DNA of 64,000 nucleotides from Fictibacillus terranigra (GCF_030412265.1 NZ_JAUHLN010000001.1:434001-498000); one strand, 5' to 3'; positions 8,189 to 17,215 are shown, counted from the first letter of the stretch. A program made the numbers and translations. Notes: generated from the letters alone by a model not told the origin.

Positions 8189-9457
8189 ATGTTTTCAAAA
8201 GGTAAACTGCCAATTATTATCATGTTGTTTCTTGCGGGCGTTATCAACTATTTGGACCGTTCGGCACTTTCGATCGCAGCCCCATTTATTCAGGATGATT
8301 TAACATTATCTGCTACACAAATGGGTCTGATTTTCAGCAGCTTCTCCGTCGGCTACGCCATCTTTAACTTTTTGGGAGGAATGGCATCGGACCGCTATGG
8401 AGCGAAGTTAACATTGTTTGTCGCCATGGTTGTCTGGTCCTTATTCAGTGGTGCGATCGCACTCGCCGTAGGCTTTGTAAGCTTAATGGTCATTCGTGTA
8501 TTGTTTGGAATGGGAGAAGGGCCTCTTTCAGCCACGATCAACAAAATGGTCAATAACTGGTTCCCGCCGACACAAAGAGCTTCAGCCATCGGAGTCACAA
8601 ATAGCGGAACGCCATTAGGAGGAGCGATCTCGGGACCAATCGTCGGCATGATCGCAGTGGCGTTCAGCTGGAAGGTGTCCTTCATTCTGATCATGATCAT
8701 CGGGTTGGTATGGGCAGTATGCTGGTTTAAATTTGTAAAAGAAAAACCGGCCAAACCAATGGGGGAGGCACCGGCAGTCAAAGTGGATGTTGCGCCTCAA
8801 GAGAAAATTCCACTGACGTTTTACTTGAAACAAAAAACGGTGCTGTTTACCGCCTTTGCCTTTTTTGCTTACAACTACATCTTGTTCTTCTTCCTGACGT
8901 GGTTCCCGAGCTATCTCGTAAAAGAACGCGGTTTGAGTGTGGAATCTATGAGCGTCATCACGGTCATTCCATGGATTTTGGGCTTTATCGGTCTTGCAGC
9001 CGGCGGCTTTGTTTCAGATTATGTATTTAAAAAGGCAGCCAAAAAAGGCGTGCTGTTCTCACGTAAAGTAGTGCTTGTTACCTGCCTGCTTGCTTCTGCA
9101 ATCTGCATCGGGGTTGCCGGACTGGTAACAACAACTGTAAGTGCGGTTATTCTCGTGGCATTATCCGTATTCTTCCTGTATCTAACGGGAGCCATCTATT
9201 GGGCCATTGTCCAGGACGTGGTCGATCAGAACAATGTAGGATCGGTTGGGGGATTCATGCATTTCCTGGCCAACACAGCGGGTATTATCGGGCCTGCGTT
9301 AACAGGTTTTATCGTCGATAAGACGGGGACGTTCTCAGGTGCCTTCCTTCTCGCGGGCGGTCTGGCCGTATTTGCTTCCCTCACTGTCATCCGTTTCGTC
9401 CGTCCGATCATCAGCGGAACAAAAGATCGTTCAGTCAACGATTCTGTTTCTTTTTAA
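8189..9457 (+). CDS. MFS transporter, hexuronate (ExuT/GudP-like) type
   Basis: A 422-residue porter with about 12 membrane helices. 'NYLDRSALSIAAPFI' early in the chain and 'LFGMGEGPLSATINKMVNNWFPPTQRA' after helix 4 are hallmarks of the ACS family of hexuronate, glucarate and galactonate:H+ symporters. It is the second ACS-type porter in 9 kb and is only distantly like the first (5643-6929), so the two probably carry different acids. GGGAGGG precedes the ATG. A palindromic operator lies in the 89-base gap upstream and a terminator follows, so it can be a separate unit. Confidence 0.85.
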   Translation: MFSKGKLPIIIMLFLAGVINYLDRSALSIAAPFIQDDLTLSATQMGLIFSSFSVGYAIFNFLGGMASDRYGAKLTLFVAMVVWSLFSGAIALAVGFVSLMVIRVLFGMGEGPLSATINKMVNNWFPPTQRASAIGVTNSGTPLGGAISGPIVGMIAVAFSWKVSFILIMIIGLVWAVCWFKFVKEKPAKPMGEAPAVKVDVAPQEKIPLTFYLKQKTVLFTAFAFFAYNYILFFFLTWFPSYLVKERGLSVESMSVITVIPWILGFIGLAAGGFVSDYVFKKAAKKGVLFSRKVVLVTCLLASAICIGVAGLVTTTVSAVILVALSVFFLYLTGAIYWAIVQDVVDQNNVGSVGGFMHFLANTAGIIGPALTGFIVDKTGTFSGAFLLAGGLAVFASLTVIRFVRPIISGTKDRSVNDSVSF

Positions 9458-9471
9458 GGAAATGGAGAGAT

Positions 9472-9506
9472 AAACCCCGAAGCCTTGTTGGCTTTGGGTT
9501 TTTTCT
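9472..9506 (+). terminator. Intrinsic terminator after the MFS gene
   Basis: AAACCCCGAAGCC pairs with GGCTTTGGGTTT around a short loop and is followed by a T-run. It closes the sugar-acid block. Confidence 0.8.
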
Positions 9507-9683
9507 TTTATCTCCTCGGACCTAATGGCGTATGGCGGTTTAAAGATGGGGCATTAACGCTTTGTGCATTATTTTTATTTAGTGCTGGGAGCGGGGTCTT
9601 TTTTTTTTATAAAAACATTATTCATTGGGCGAATAGGACAAATTTGGTACCGGGGAGACTGAAAATAAAGGAGGCGATGTTCA

Positions 9684-9776
9684 ATGAACACATTCGAAGT
9701 CATCTCGTTGATGCTTAGTTTTGGAATGTTTGTGATCGCTGTTCTCGATTTTCATAACCATGACAAGAAGTCCTAG
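9684..9776 (+). CDS. Holin-like type I toxin candidate (Hol_Tox/TxpA-BsrG type), 30 aa
   Basis: A 30-codon gene with a near-perfect SD (AAAGGAGGCGATG) encodes one hydrophobic helix, 'MNTFEVISLMLSFGMFVIAV', ending in a charged HDKKS tail. This M-x-T-(F/Y)-E-x-(I/L)-x-L-M pattern is typical of the putative holin-like toxins and the TxpA/BsrG membrane toxins of Bacillus. A strong terminator follows 22 bases after the stop. Type I toxins of this group are silenced by an antisense RNA over the 3' end; no antisense promoter could be fixed with confidence here. A longer overlapping frame from 9485 begins inside the terminator and is judged spurious. Confidence 0.65.
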   Translation: MNTFEVISLMLSFGMFVIAVLDFHNHDKKS

Positions 9777-9798
9777 GAGACAGGAGTTACCCTTCTAC

Positions 9799-9827
9799 CC
9801 ATACGGCTGTGGCCGTGTGGTTTTTTT
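9799..9827 (+). terminator. Terminator of the small toxin-like gene
   Basis: CCATACGGC and GCCGTGTGG pair over a four-base loop, followed by seven T. In type I modules the antisense RNA usually overlaps such a hairpin. Confidence 0.85.
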
Positions 9828-10036
9828 GATGCAGGGCAATCACACACATATTACAAACCTATACTCCCTGTCTCGAAAAACCCTCCTTTTGGCCTAGGAA
9901 TTTATTCCATCAAGTGATTGTAATACTTTTTCATTAAATATATCATTATGTTTAATATATTGTTAGAAAATTCAATTTATTGAAAAGAGGTGTAACTATT
10001 TGTCAGAAACGGCGCTCTGAACCTGAAGGAACGGCA

Positions 10037-10666
10037 ATGGCCTCGCAAGACGCCTTACTTTCCCTATCCAACCTCTCACCTAGAATCGACGTCTATCCTT
10101 ACTATTACCACATGACTCTGCCCGGAGCAGAAAACGATTGTTTTTTGCGAAAGGGCACGGTAGAAAAACTGATCAAAGCAGCCAATTACTTACCTCAAAA
10201 TTTAAAGCTGGTCATCTTCGACGGCTGGAGGTCCTATGAAACTCAGTTCGCGATCTATGAAGCCATTAAAGCACACCTCGAAACCCGAAACCTCACCAAG
10301 GAAAAAATGCAGGAAGAAATCTCTAAATATGTGGCGATTCCGACCCGCGATCTGAATAAGCCTGCACCGCACCTTACCGGTGGAGCGGTGGATTTGACGA
10401 TCGCGGACGAGAACGGATGGCTCGACATGGGGACAGACTTTGATGATTTTACCGAAAAGGCACAGCTTGAGTGGTACGAGAAAAAGCACCAGCTGACCCG
10501 CCAGGAAGAAGCCATTCGGGACAATCGCCGGCTGTTGCGAAAGGTGATGGAGGGAGCAGGATTTGTCTCCAACTCCGAGGAGTGGTGGCATTATGACTAC
10601 GGAAATCGGAGGTGGGCGAACGCAACAGGAAACAGCATTATTTATTTCGGTATTCAAAAAAATTAA
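10037..10666 (+). CDS. ddpX: D-alanyl-D-alanine dipeptidase (VanX/DdpX family)
   Basis: A zinc dipeptidase of 209 residues that hydrolyses D-Ala-D-Ala. Zinc ligands His112 and Asp119 (PHLTGGAVD) and His185, general base Glu182 (EEWWHYD) and the oxyanion Arg65 (DGWRSYE) all match VanX spacing. No signal peptide is seen, so it acts in the cytoplasm. ATG 10037 with AAGGA six bases upstream gives a family-typical length; a TTG start at 9980 with a longer N-terminus is possible. It is followed after 19 bases by a complete dipeptide ABC importer, as in E. coli ddpXABCDF. This indicates uptake and reuse of cell-wall D-Ala-D-Ala rather than vancomycin resistance, since no vanH or vanA is present. Confidence 0.9.
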   Translation: MASQDALLSLSNLSPRIDVYPYYYHMTLPGAENDCFLRKGTVEKLIKAANYLPQNLKLVIFDGWRSYETQFAIYEAIKAHLETRNLTKEKMQEEISKYVAIPTRDLNKPAPHLTGGAVDLTIADENGWLDMGTDFDDFTEKAQLEWYEKKHQLTRQEEAIRDNRRLLRKVMEGAGFVSNSEEWWHYDYGNRRWANATGNSIIYFGIQKN

Positions 10667-10685
10667 AACGTGATGGAGGAGAATG

Positions 10686-12275
10686 ATGAAAAGAAAACTT
10701 AGCCTTCTGCTCGTTGCAGTGATGATTCTTGCTTTGTTATCGGCCTGTGTGAAGAATTCAAACGCTACACCATCCAGTAGCGAAGGTACAAAGGGCTCAA
10801 ATGCGTCAAATGGAAAGGATGTCCTGACAATTGCCACGACTGCGGATCAGGGGACGCTTGACCCGGCGGTGACGATGGATAATTCCGCATGGAAACTTAC
10901 ATATCCGGCCTATGAGCGCCTTGTGGAATATGACGGAGGAAGCACAAAAGTAAAGCCTGGTCTCGCAAAGGAATGGAAAGTAAGCAAAGACGGCAAGACG
11001 TGGACGTTCACCCTGAACGAAGGCCATAAATTTGCCGATGGAACCCCAGTGGACGCACAAGCGGTCCAAAAAAGCTTTGAGCGCCTCAAGAAAGTCGCCA
11101 AAGGCCCCTCGGAAGTATACAGCCTCGTTTCCGAAATCAAGGCTGAGAATCCAACAACCATCACGTTTAAACTCAAAGAAAATTTTCCGCCCTTTTTATC
11201 CACACTGGCTGCCAACTACGGCAGCATCGTAAACCCGAAAGTCATGGATCATGAACAGAATGGTGACGCAGGACAAAACTATCTGGCGACCACGACCATG
11301 GGAAGCGGCCCTTATAAACTCGCAAAATGGAAAAAAGGCGAGTATGTGAGACTCGATCAGAATAAATATGCGGCCAAAAAGCCCGCGTTCAAAAAGGTAT
11401 ATTTTAAAATTGTAGCCGATCCTTCTGCACAGCGCCTCCAGCTGGAAAAAGGCGAGATTGACATCGCGGAAGGCATTCCGGTCGATCAAATCAACAGCGT
11501 GAAAAAGATGAAAAACGCCACGATTCTCCAGGAGCCGAGCCTTCTCGTGGAATATGTATATGTTAACTCCAGCAAAGGCAATAAAGCCCTTCAGAACAAG
11601 AAGGTACGCCAGGCTTTGAACTACGCCATCGACTACGACAAGCTGATCGACGCGGTACAGCAAGGATACGGAACACAGATGCGCGGCCCGATCCCGAAAG
11701 GATTGTGGGGCCATGACGGTCAAGCACAGCAGTACAAGTATGACAAGGCAAAAGCGAAATCGCTGTTAAAAGAAGCGGGAGTGTCGAACTTGAGCTTAGA
11801 CCTTCTGTATTCTGACAACAAAACCTGGTGGGAGACGGAAGCATTGACGATTCAGTCGAACCTGAAGGACATTGGAATAAAGGTCAACCTGAAAAAAGTA
11901 GCCTATGCCACCTCAAGGGAAATGATTGATAAAGGTGATTTTGACTTGGCGCTTGGAATGTGGAGCCCTGACTTCGGGGATCCGTATGCGTTCATGAACT
12001 ACTGGTTCGATTCCAAGAACTTCGGGCTTGCCGGTAACCGTGCGTTCTATAAAAACAACACCGTCGATCAGAAGCTGAGAAAAGCAGCGACATTAAACGA
12101 TGAGAAAAAACGTGAAGCACTTTACCAGGAGGCTCAGCGTATGGTCATTGATGACGCGCCGTACATTCTCTTGTATCAGAAAGACTTCTTGCTGCCAATG
12201 AGTAAAGGTGTCAAAGGATTTGTGTACAATCCGATGCTCGAGAGCATGTACAACCTTGGAGATATGTCCAAATAA
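10686..12275 (+). CDS. Dipeptide/oligopeptide ABC transporter substrate-binding lipoprotein
   Basis: A 529-residue family 5 extracellular solute-binding protein. The signal peptide ends in a lipobox LLSAC near residue 21, so the mature protein is lipid-anchored outside the membrane. The signature 'YPAYERLVEYDGGSTKVKPGLAKEW', the VRQALNYAIDYDKLI helix and the C-terminal 'DDAPYILLYQKDF' are typical of DppA/DdpA/OppA. Of two adjacent ATGs (10683, 10686) the second has better spacing from GGAGGA. Linkage to the VanX-type dipeptidase suggests D-Ala-D-Ala as a ligand. Confidence 0.9.
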   Translation: MKRKLSLLLVAVMILALLSACVKNSNATPSSSEGTKGSNASNGKDVLTIATTADQGTLDPAVTMDNSAWKLTYPAYERLVEYDGGSTKVKPGLAKEWKVSKDGKTWTFTLNEGHKFADGTPVDAQAVQKSFERLKKVAKGPSEVYSLVSEIKAENPTTITFKLKENFPPFLSTLAANYGSIVNPKVMDHEQNGDAGQNYLATTTMGSGPYKLAKWKKGEYVRLDQNKYAAKKPAFKKVYFKIVADPSAQRLQLEKGEIDIAEGIPVDQINSVKKMKNATILQEPSLLVEYVYVNSSKGNKALQNKKVRQALNYAIDYDKLIDAVQQGYGTQMRGPIPKGLWGHDGQAQQYKYDKAKAKSLLKEAGVSNLSLDLLYSDNKTWWETEALTIQSNLKDIGIKVNLKKVAYATSREMIDKGDFDLALGMWSPDFGDPYAFMNYWFDSKNFGLAGNRAFYKNNTVDQKLRKAATLNDEKKREALYQEAQRMVIDDAPYILLYQKDFLLPMSKGVKGFVYNPMLESMYNLGDMSK

Positions 12276-12297
12276 CAGAGAATCGGAGTGTTGAACG

Positions 12298-13302
12298 ATG
12301 AAGAAGATGATCTTAAACCGTATGGGCCTCCTTCTCTTCGTAGTGTTTGGCGTCACTTTGGTCTCCTTTTTGCTGTCACACGTCATTCCGGGCGATCCAG
12401 CCCGGATGATGGTAGGGCAGCGGGCAAATGAGGAAACACTGCAGCAAGTACGCCAGCAGCTCGGTTTGGACCAGTCCCTTTGGGTTCAATATGAAACCTA
12501 TATGAAAGGGATATTAAGCGGGGACCTCGGTACGTCGATCCGTACGCAAAAACCGGTCCTGGATGATCTGGAAGCCTTTTTCCCTGCCACGATGGAACTG
12601 GCAGTGATTGCATTTATCTTTGCTTTAGGCATCGGCATTCCTCTTGGTGTGCTGGCGGCTGTCAAAAAGAACAGCATATGGGATCATGCGAGCCGGATCT
12701 TTTCTATCAGCGGTGTCTCGACACCGGTGTTTTGGAGCGGTCTTGTTGTCATTTTGTTTTTTTACGGGTATCTTGGATGGTTTCCAGCGAACGGGCGCTT
12801 GGACATCAGCATCCATCCGCCGACTCGCATTACAGGTTTTTATATTTTGGACAGCCTCTTGAGCGGGGATATGGTCGCACTGAAAAGCAGCCTTCATCAT
12901 ATTCTTCTGCCGGCCATCGTGCTGTCCTATGCGCAATTAGCGGTCATCACCCGCCAGGTGCGGGCCAGCATGCTCGAGATCATGGAGCAGGAGTACATCC
13001 GTACGGCGATCGCCAACGGTATTCATGGGCCATTCCTGTTCTTCCGTTATGCCCTAAGGAATGCCTTGATCCCCACGATAACGGTCGTTGGAATTTCCTT
13101 TGGCTCCTTGCTGGGAGGGGCAGTAGTAACAGAGACGATCTTCGGGTGGCCGGGAATGGGAAAATACGTGGTCGACTCCATTGCTTATCTTGATTTTCCG
13201 GCCATGATGGGCTTTACGCTGCTGATCGCCGTCGGATACGTCATCATCAATCTTATCGTGGATCTTACGTATTACGTGCTTGATCCACAGATTAAAGGAT
13301 AG
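12298..13302 (+). CDS. Dipeptide ABC transporter permease (DppB type)
   Basis: A 334-residue inner-membrane permease with six membrane helices and the usual 'HVIPGDPARMMVG' segment after helix 1. The EAA-loop region 'YIRTAIANGIHGPFLFFRYALRNALIP' contacts the ATPases. Length and domain order match DppB/OppB. It lies 22 bases after the binding protein and immediately before the second permease, in one operon. Confidence 0.9.
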   Translation: MKKMILNRMGLLLFVVFGVTLVSFLLSHVIPGDPARMMVGQRANEETLQQVRQQLGLDQSLWVQYETYMKGILSGDLGTSIRTQKPVLDDLEAFFPATMELAVIAFIFALGIGIPLGVLAAVKKNSIWDHASRIFSISGVSTPVFWSGLVVILFFYGYLGWFPANGRLDISIHPPTRITGFYILDSLLSGDMVALKSSLHHILLPAIVLSYAQLAVITRQVRASMLEIMEQEYIRTAIANGIHGPFLFFRYALRNALIPTITVVGISFGSLLGGAVVTETIFGWPGMGKYVVDSIAYLDFPAMMGFTLLIAVGYVIINLIVDLTYYVLDPQIKG

Positions 13303-13312
13303 GAGGGAGGAC

Positions 13313-14194
13313 ATGGAAACACCTCTGCACAGAGAAACAAGCCAGCCCAAGCCGATTAAGGCTGTTCACCCTTTCTGGTACAAGCTGAAACAAAATCGGA
13401 TGACGTGGGTGGGGTTAGGCATCCTGGCGTTTATCGTAATCTGCTCCTTGTTCGCGCCTGTCCTGACCTCCTACAACCCAACGCAGATTGATATCTCGCA
13501 AAAGTTTCAGGCGCCATCCATGCATCACTGGTTTGGTACGGATGAAGTAGGAAGAGATATTTTAACAAGGATCTTGTACGGAGCAAGGATTTCACTTGGC
13601 GTAGGGATCACCGTCATCATTATTGCAAGTATCATTGGAATTCTGATCGGGACCGTTTCCGGTTATTTTGGCGGGATCATGGATTTGGTCATCATGCGGA
13701 TCATGGATATGGTCATGGCCTTTCCGACCCTCATTCTCGCAATGGCTCTTGCTGCCGCTTTAGGACCGAGTCTGCAAAACGCGATGCTTGCCATTGCGAT
13801 TGTCAAGATACCGGTCTATGTCCGGCTGGCGCGGGGTGAGTCGCTTGTCATCAAGGAAAAGCTTTTCGTCAAATCTGCAGAGTCATTCGGAATCAATCCA
13901 TGGCGGATCATCGTCAAACACATCGTTCCAAACTCGGTATCACCGGTCATCATTCAGGCCACACTTGATGTGGGCGACGCGATCCTCATGATTGCCACGC
14001 TCGGTTTCCTTGGATTGGGAGCACAGCCGCCGGCACCTGAATGGGGGGCCATGATCAGCATCGGCTGGAAGTACTTGCTGGATTACTGGTGGTATCCGGC
14101 GTTTCCAGGACTATTTCTCTTCCTGTCTGCAGGTTCTTTAAATTTAATCGGTGACGGGATCCGCGACATTCTGGATCCAAAAGCCGGGCGCTAG
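13313..14194 (+). CDS. Dipeptide ABC transporter permease (DppC type)
   Basis: A 293-residue permease with the OppC-type N-terminal extension, 'HWFGTDEVGRDILTRILYGARISL' and the EAA loop 'FVKSAESFGINPWRIIVKHIVPN'. ATG 13313 follows GGAGGGAGG; the in-frame start at 13280 would overlap the preceding permease. It pairs with the DppB-type protein to form the membrane channel. Confidence 0.9.
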   Translation: METPLHRETSQPKPIKAVHPFWYKLKQNRMTWVGLGILAFIVICSLFAPVLTSYNPTQIDISQKFQAPSMHHWFGTDEVGRDILTRILYGARISLGVGITVIIIASIIGILIGTVSGYFGGIMDLVIMRIMDMVMAFPTLILAMALAAALGPSLQNAMLAIAIVKIPVYVRLARGESLVIKEKLFVKSAESFGINPWRIIVKHIVPNSVSPVIIQATLDVGDAILMIATLGFLGLGAQPPAPEWGAMISIGWKYLLDYWWYPAFPGLFLFLSAGSLNLIGDGIRDILDPKAGR

Positions 14195-14206
14195 GAGGGC
14201 CGCATC

Positions 14207-15172
14207 ATGGTATTGGAGATGAAAGATTTATGCGTCGATTTTACAGGTATGAGAGGGAAGGTGCAGGCTCTCCGCAATGTCAGCCTTTCGATTCATAAAG
14301 GAGAAATATTAGGAGTAGTAGGCGAGTCGGGATCAGGAAAATCGGTCACTGCTTTATCCATTCTTGGTCTGCTCGGCTCCAATGCCCATATCTCAAAAGG
14401 AGAGATCTCCTATTTGGGCAGAGATCTTCTTAGCCTTGGTAAAAAGGAAATGCAGAGCCTCCGGGGCAAAAAAATCGGCATGGTGTTCCAGGAGCCGATG
14501 ACCGCCCTGCATCCGACGATGAAGGTAGGGAATCAGCTCGCGGAAGTGATCAAACGGCACAGGGAGGTTTCAAAAAGAGAAGCAAACCTGCTTGCCGTTC
14601 AAGCGTTAAGGGAGGTGCACATCCATGATCCGGAGCTTGTGGCGAAAAAGTATCCGTTTGAACTGAGCGGCGGCATGCGCCAGCGGATCGTGATCGCCCT
14701 TGCGATGTCCGCGCCTCCTGACCTGCTGATTGCGGATGAACCGACGACCGCTCTGGATGTGACTATTCAGCAGGAGATATTACAATTGATCAAAGAGCTG
14801 AACTCGAAAAGAGGGACGTCTGTCCTTTTGATCACACACGATCTGGGCGTTGTGTCCAAGGTGTGCGATCGGGTGATGGTCATGTACGCGGGTGAAGTGG
14901 TGGAGGAAGGGAAGACGGAAGCGGTCCTGAACGCACCCTCTCATCCGTATACAGAAGCCCTACTGCACGCACTTCCTGATCGGGCGGATCCCGGACAGCC
15001 GTTACAAGCGATTCCAGGTGAGGTTCCGGATCTGCAAAACCGTCCCGTCGGCTGTGCCTTTGCCTCCAGATGCAGCAAAGCCATGGATATATGCAGTGTT
15101 TCTGCACCAGCGCTTGAGCCGGTATCCGGCAACCGTTCAGCCGCCTGCTGGCTAAGGGGGACAAGACATTGA
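14207..15172 (+). CDS. Dipeptide ABC transporter ATP-binding protein (DppD type)
   Basis: A 321-residue ATPase. Walker A GESGSGKS is near 40-47, the signature LSGGMRQR near 155-162, Walker B 'LLIADEPTTALDVT' after it, and the OppD/DppD C-terminal domain with its cysteine cluster (CAFASRC...MDIC). It provides one of the two ATPase subunits. Start ATG 14207 follows GGAGGGCCGC. It overlaps the next gene by 4 bases. Confidence 0.92.
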   Translation: MVLEMKDLCVDFTGMRGKVQALRNVSLSIHKGEILGVVGESGSGKSVTALSILGLLGSNAHISKGEISYLGRDLLSLGKKEMQSLRGKKIGMVFQEPMTALHPTMKVGNQLAEVIKRHREVSKREANLLAVQALREVHIHDPELVAKKYPFELSGGMRQRIVIALAMSAPPDLLIADEPTTALDVTIQQEILQLIKELNSKRGTSVLLITHDLGVVSKVCDRVMVMYAGEVVEEGKTEAVLNAPSHPYTEALLHALPDRADPGQPLQAIPGEVPDLQNRPVGCAFASRCSKAMDICSVSAPALEPVSGNRSAACWLRGTRH

Positions 15173-16110
15173 GCACACTCATTCAATTCGAAAAAGTGGA
15201 GAAGTCGTTTTCTAAAGGACAACATGTGATACGGGCGGTCAGTAACGCGAATTTTTCTGTTAAAAAGGGCAGTGTTCTCGGACTGGTCGGTGAATCCGGT
15301 TCGGGTAAGAGCACACTGGGCAAGATGCTCATCGGCTTGGAAATGCCATCAGAAGGAATGATCCATTATCAAGGAAATCCGTTATGGAAGAAGAACAAAT
15401 TTAAACGCCCCCGTCCAGGTGAAATCCAGACCGTGTTTCAGGATCCGCAGTCTTCGCTTGATCCGAGGATGCGCGTAAAAGATATTATCCTCGAGCCGCT
15501 GCTGGCACTGGACAACAAGCAGAGAGAGGAGAAAGGTGAAAGCCTGCGCCTTATTTCTCTCGTGAAGAGGGTTGGATTAAAAGCCGAACACCTTGACAGG
15601 TATCCGCATGAGTTCAGCGGAGGCCAGCGGCAGCGGATTGCCATTGCCCGTGCGCTCATCACTGATCCTGCGTTTATCGTGCTGGACGAACCGACCTCCG
15701 CACTGGACGTATCGGTGCAGGCACAAGTGCTGAATCTGCTAAAAGATCTGAAGAAAGAACGAGGGCTGACGTATCTCTTTATTTCACATAACATGTCGGT
15801 CATCCGGTACATGTGCGATCAAATTGCCGTCATGTACAAAGGGCGGATCGTGGAGATGGGGCCATCCGCGGAGCTTTTCGAGCGGCCGCGTCATCCTTAT
15901 ACGAAAATTTTGCTCTCTTCTTTGCCTGGTCTGTTTGAGTCAGCGGATGAAGGAAAATTGGGTTTTGCAAACCCTTCAGAGGTAAAACCGGGTCATGAAG
16001 CCTGTGTGTTCTATGATCGGTGTCCTTACCGTATGGAGGCCTGCCTTAAGGCACCTGCTTATCGAAACGAAACGGACGAGCATGGATTTGCCTGTCATCT
16101 GAAAAAGTAG
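15169..16110 (+). CDS. Dipeptide ABC transporter ATP-binding protein (DppF type)
   Basis: A 313-residue partner ATPase with Walker A GESGSGKS, signature FSGGQRQRIAIARAL, Walker B 'IVLDEPTSALDVS' and the C-terminal OppF cysteine motif (CVFYDRCPYRMEAC). TTG 15169 is used: AAGGGGG lies upstream and the TTG overlaps the preceding TGA, coupling translation. It completes a five-component importer. Confidence 0.92.
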   Translation: MSTLIQFEKVEKSFSKGQHVIRAVSNANFSVKKGSVLGLVGESGSGKSTLGKMLIGLEMPSEGMIHYQGNPLWKKNKFKRPRPGEIQTVFQDPQSSLDPRMRVKDIILEPLLALDNKQREEKGESLRLISLVKRVGLKAEHLDRYPHEFSGGQRQRIAIARALITDPAFIVLDEPTSALDVSVQAQVLNLLKDLKKERGLTYLFISHNMSVIRYMCDQIAVMYKGRIVEMGPSAELFERPRHPYTKILLSSLPGLFESADEGKLGFANPSEVKPGHEACVFYDRCPYRMEACLKAPAYRNETDEHGFACHLKK

Positions 16111-16123
16111 AGGAGGGGTGTCT

Positions 16124-16657
16124 TTGATTCAGGGAGAACGGCTACGAGAATTACGAAAGCAGCGCAACTTTACACTGCAGGAATTTGCGGTGCAAACCGG
16201 ATTAAGCTCCAGTCTGCTGTCCCAGATTGAGCGGGGGCTTGTAGACCCCACGGTCAGTACGTTTTGGAAGATCTGCAGCAGTCTGAGCGTCCCTCTTCAT
16301 TATTTTTTTCAAGGTGCAGAAGAAGATGAGCTTGTTGTAAGGAAAAATCAGCGGCGATTGATTCAGTTGTCTGATGAAAAGGTACGATACCATGAACTGA
16401 CGCCCAATCGCGGCGGAAAACTGGATTTCCTGATGGTCGAGATCGAGCCGGGGGAAATGAACGAAGCAGAGCTTGTTTCACACCAGGGCCACGAATGCGG
16501 AATCGTGCTGAAGGGGGAACTGAAGGTGATTTTAGGAGAAAAAGAGATTCATCTTCATGAAGGAGACAGTATTCACTTCCCGAGTATAACGCCTCACCGT
16601 TATATCAACCCCGGGGAGAGAATGTCAGTGTCCATTTGGGCGATGACGACGGTATAG
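16124..16657 (+). CDS. XRE-family regulator with C-terminal cupin domain
   Basis: A 177-residue protein. The N-terminal lambda-repressor-like HTH (LRELRKQRNFTLQEFAVQTG) occupies residues 6-60 and a cupin-2 beta-barrel residues 105-175 ('HQGHECGIVLKGELKVILGEKEIHLHEGDSIHFPS'). Such proteins bind small ligands in the cupin and regulate adjacent amino-acid or peptide genes. TTG 16124 is preferred over GTG 16118 because AGGAGG (16111-16116) is then seven bases away. As last gene of the ddp-like operon it is a likely local autoregulator. Confidence 0.85.
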   Translation: MIQGERLRELRKQRNFTLQEFAVQTGLSSSLLSQIERGLVDPTVSTFWKICSSLSVPLHYFFQGAEEDELVVRKNQRRLIQLSDEKVRYHELTPNRGGKLDFLMVEIEPGEMNEAELVSHQGHECGIVLKGELKVILGEKEIHLHEGDSIHFPSITPHRYINPGERMSVSIWAMTTV

Positions 16658-16667
16658 AAGAATAAAT

Positions 16668-16701
16668 GAACGGCCGCTTGTTAACCAGCGGCCGTTCTTT
16701 A
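16668..16701 (+). terminator. Strong intrinsic terminator after the ddp-like operon
   Basis: GAACGGCCGCT and AGCGGCCGTTC form a perfect 11-bp stem with an 8-base loop, followed by TTTAA. Confidence 0.85.
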
Positions 16702-16825
16702 ACGTAAATGTACTGCAGTTGTTTCTTTATATCTTTTTTGGTGATCAGCAAGCCTGATTGACCCAGAAAACTTGCAGGCAGCTTAAATAGTAATCATCCG
16801 ATGACAGTACCCAAGATGTTCATTA

Positions 16826-17103
16826 TTAAATCGTCAATATCACAGGCTCTGTAATTATAGCCCCGTAAAAACCAGCTATAGCTTGGATGATTTCTATAGA
16901 CAAACTTATGGCCGGACCAGAAAGAATGACTTTCAAGTTCACTTTCTCGCCCTCAATGAGATGGTCGATGACTTCATCCGCATTCCATGTTCCTTCGCCT
17001 TCATTGCATTTCAGCCAGCAAAACGATAGCCGGATAAAAAGTGTTCGAGCGTTTGCGGGGTACGCTCCAGGACCTCAATTGCTTCCTTCATCGTAAAATT
17101 CAT
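16826..17103 (-). pseudogene. Decayed DinB/YfiT-family gene
   Basis: Reading leftwards from ATG at 17103 (SD AAAGGAGT) the frame gives MNFTMKEAIEVLERTPQTLE and stops after 31 codons. A shift near 17010 continues as 'WLKCNEGEGTWNADEVIDHL' and then loses similarity, stopping at 16826. These segments are the typical start of DinB-like metal-dependent proteins, which are normally about 165 residues, so this is a frameshifted and truncated remnant. The stretch 16702-16825 holds nothing recognisable. Confidence 0.65.
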
Positions 17104-17170
17104 GCCGCCACTCCTTTCTGTCATCGACATTAAACGGAACGAGCAAAAACTTCTCCATCCAAAAACGAGT

Positions 17171-17215
17171 AAAAACCCCACTCCCTGCTAGCAAACTAGC
17201 AAAAGGGCGGGGTTT
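17171..17215 (-). terminator. Terminator of the gab-type operon (minus strand)
   Basis: On the minus strand AAACCCC and GGGGTTTTTA flank an inner TTGCTAG/CTAGCAG hairpin. It lies just beyond the permease stop at 17221. Confidence 0.75.

Noticed and set aside
9485-9718. 77-residue hydrophobic frame between the MFS and toxin genes
   Set aside because: Its start lies inside the terminator hairpin, it has no SD and it overlaps the better supported toxin start.
10037-10666. Vancomycin-resistance vanX
   Set aside because: No vanH, vanA/B or vanRS is present; linkage to a dipeptide importer indicates nutrient use.
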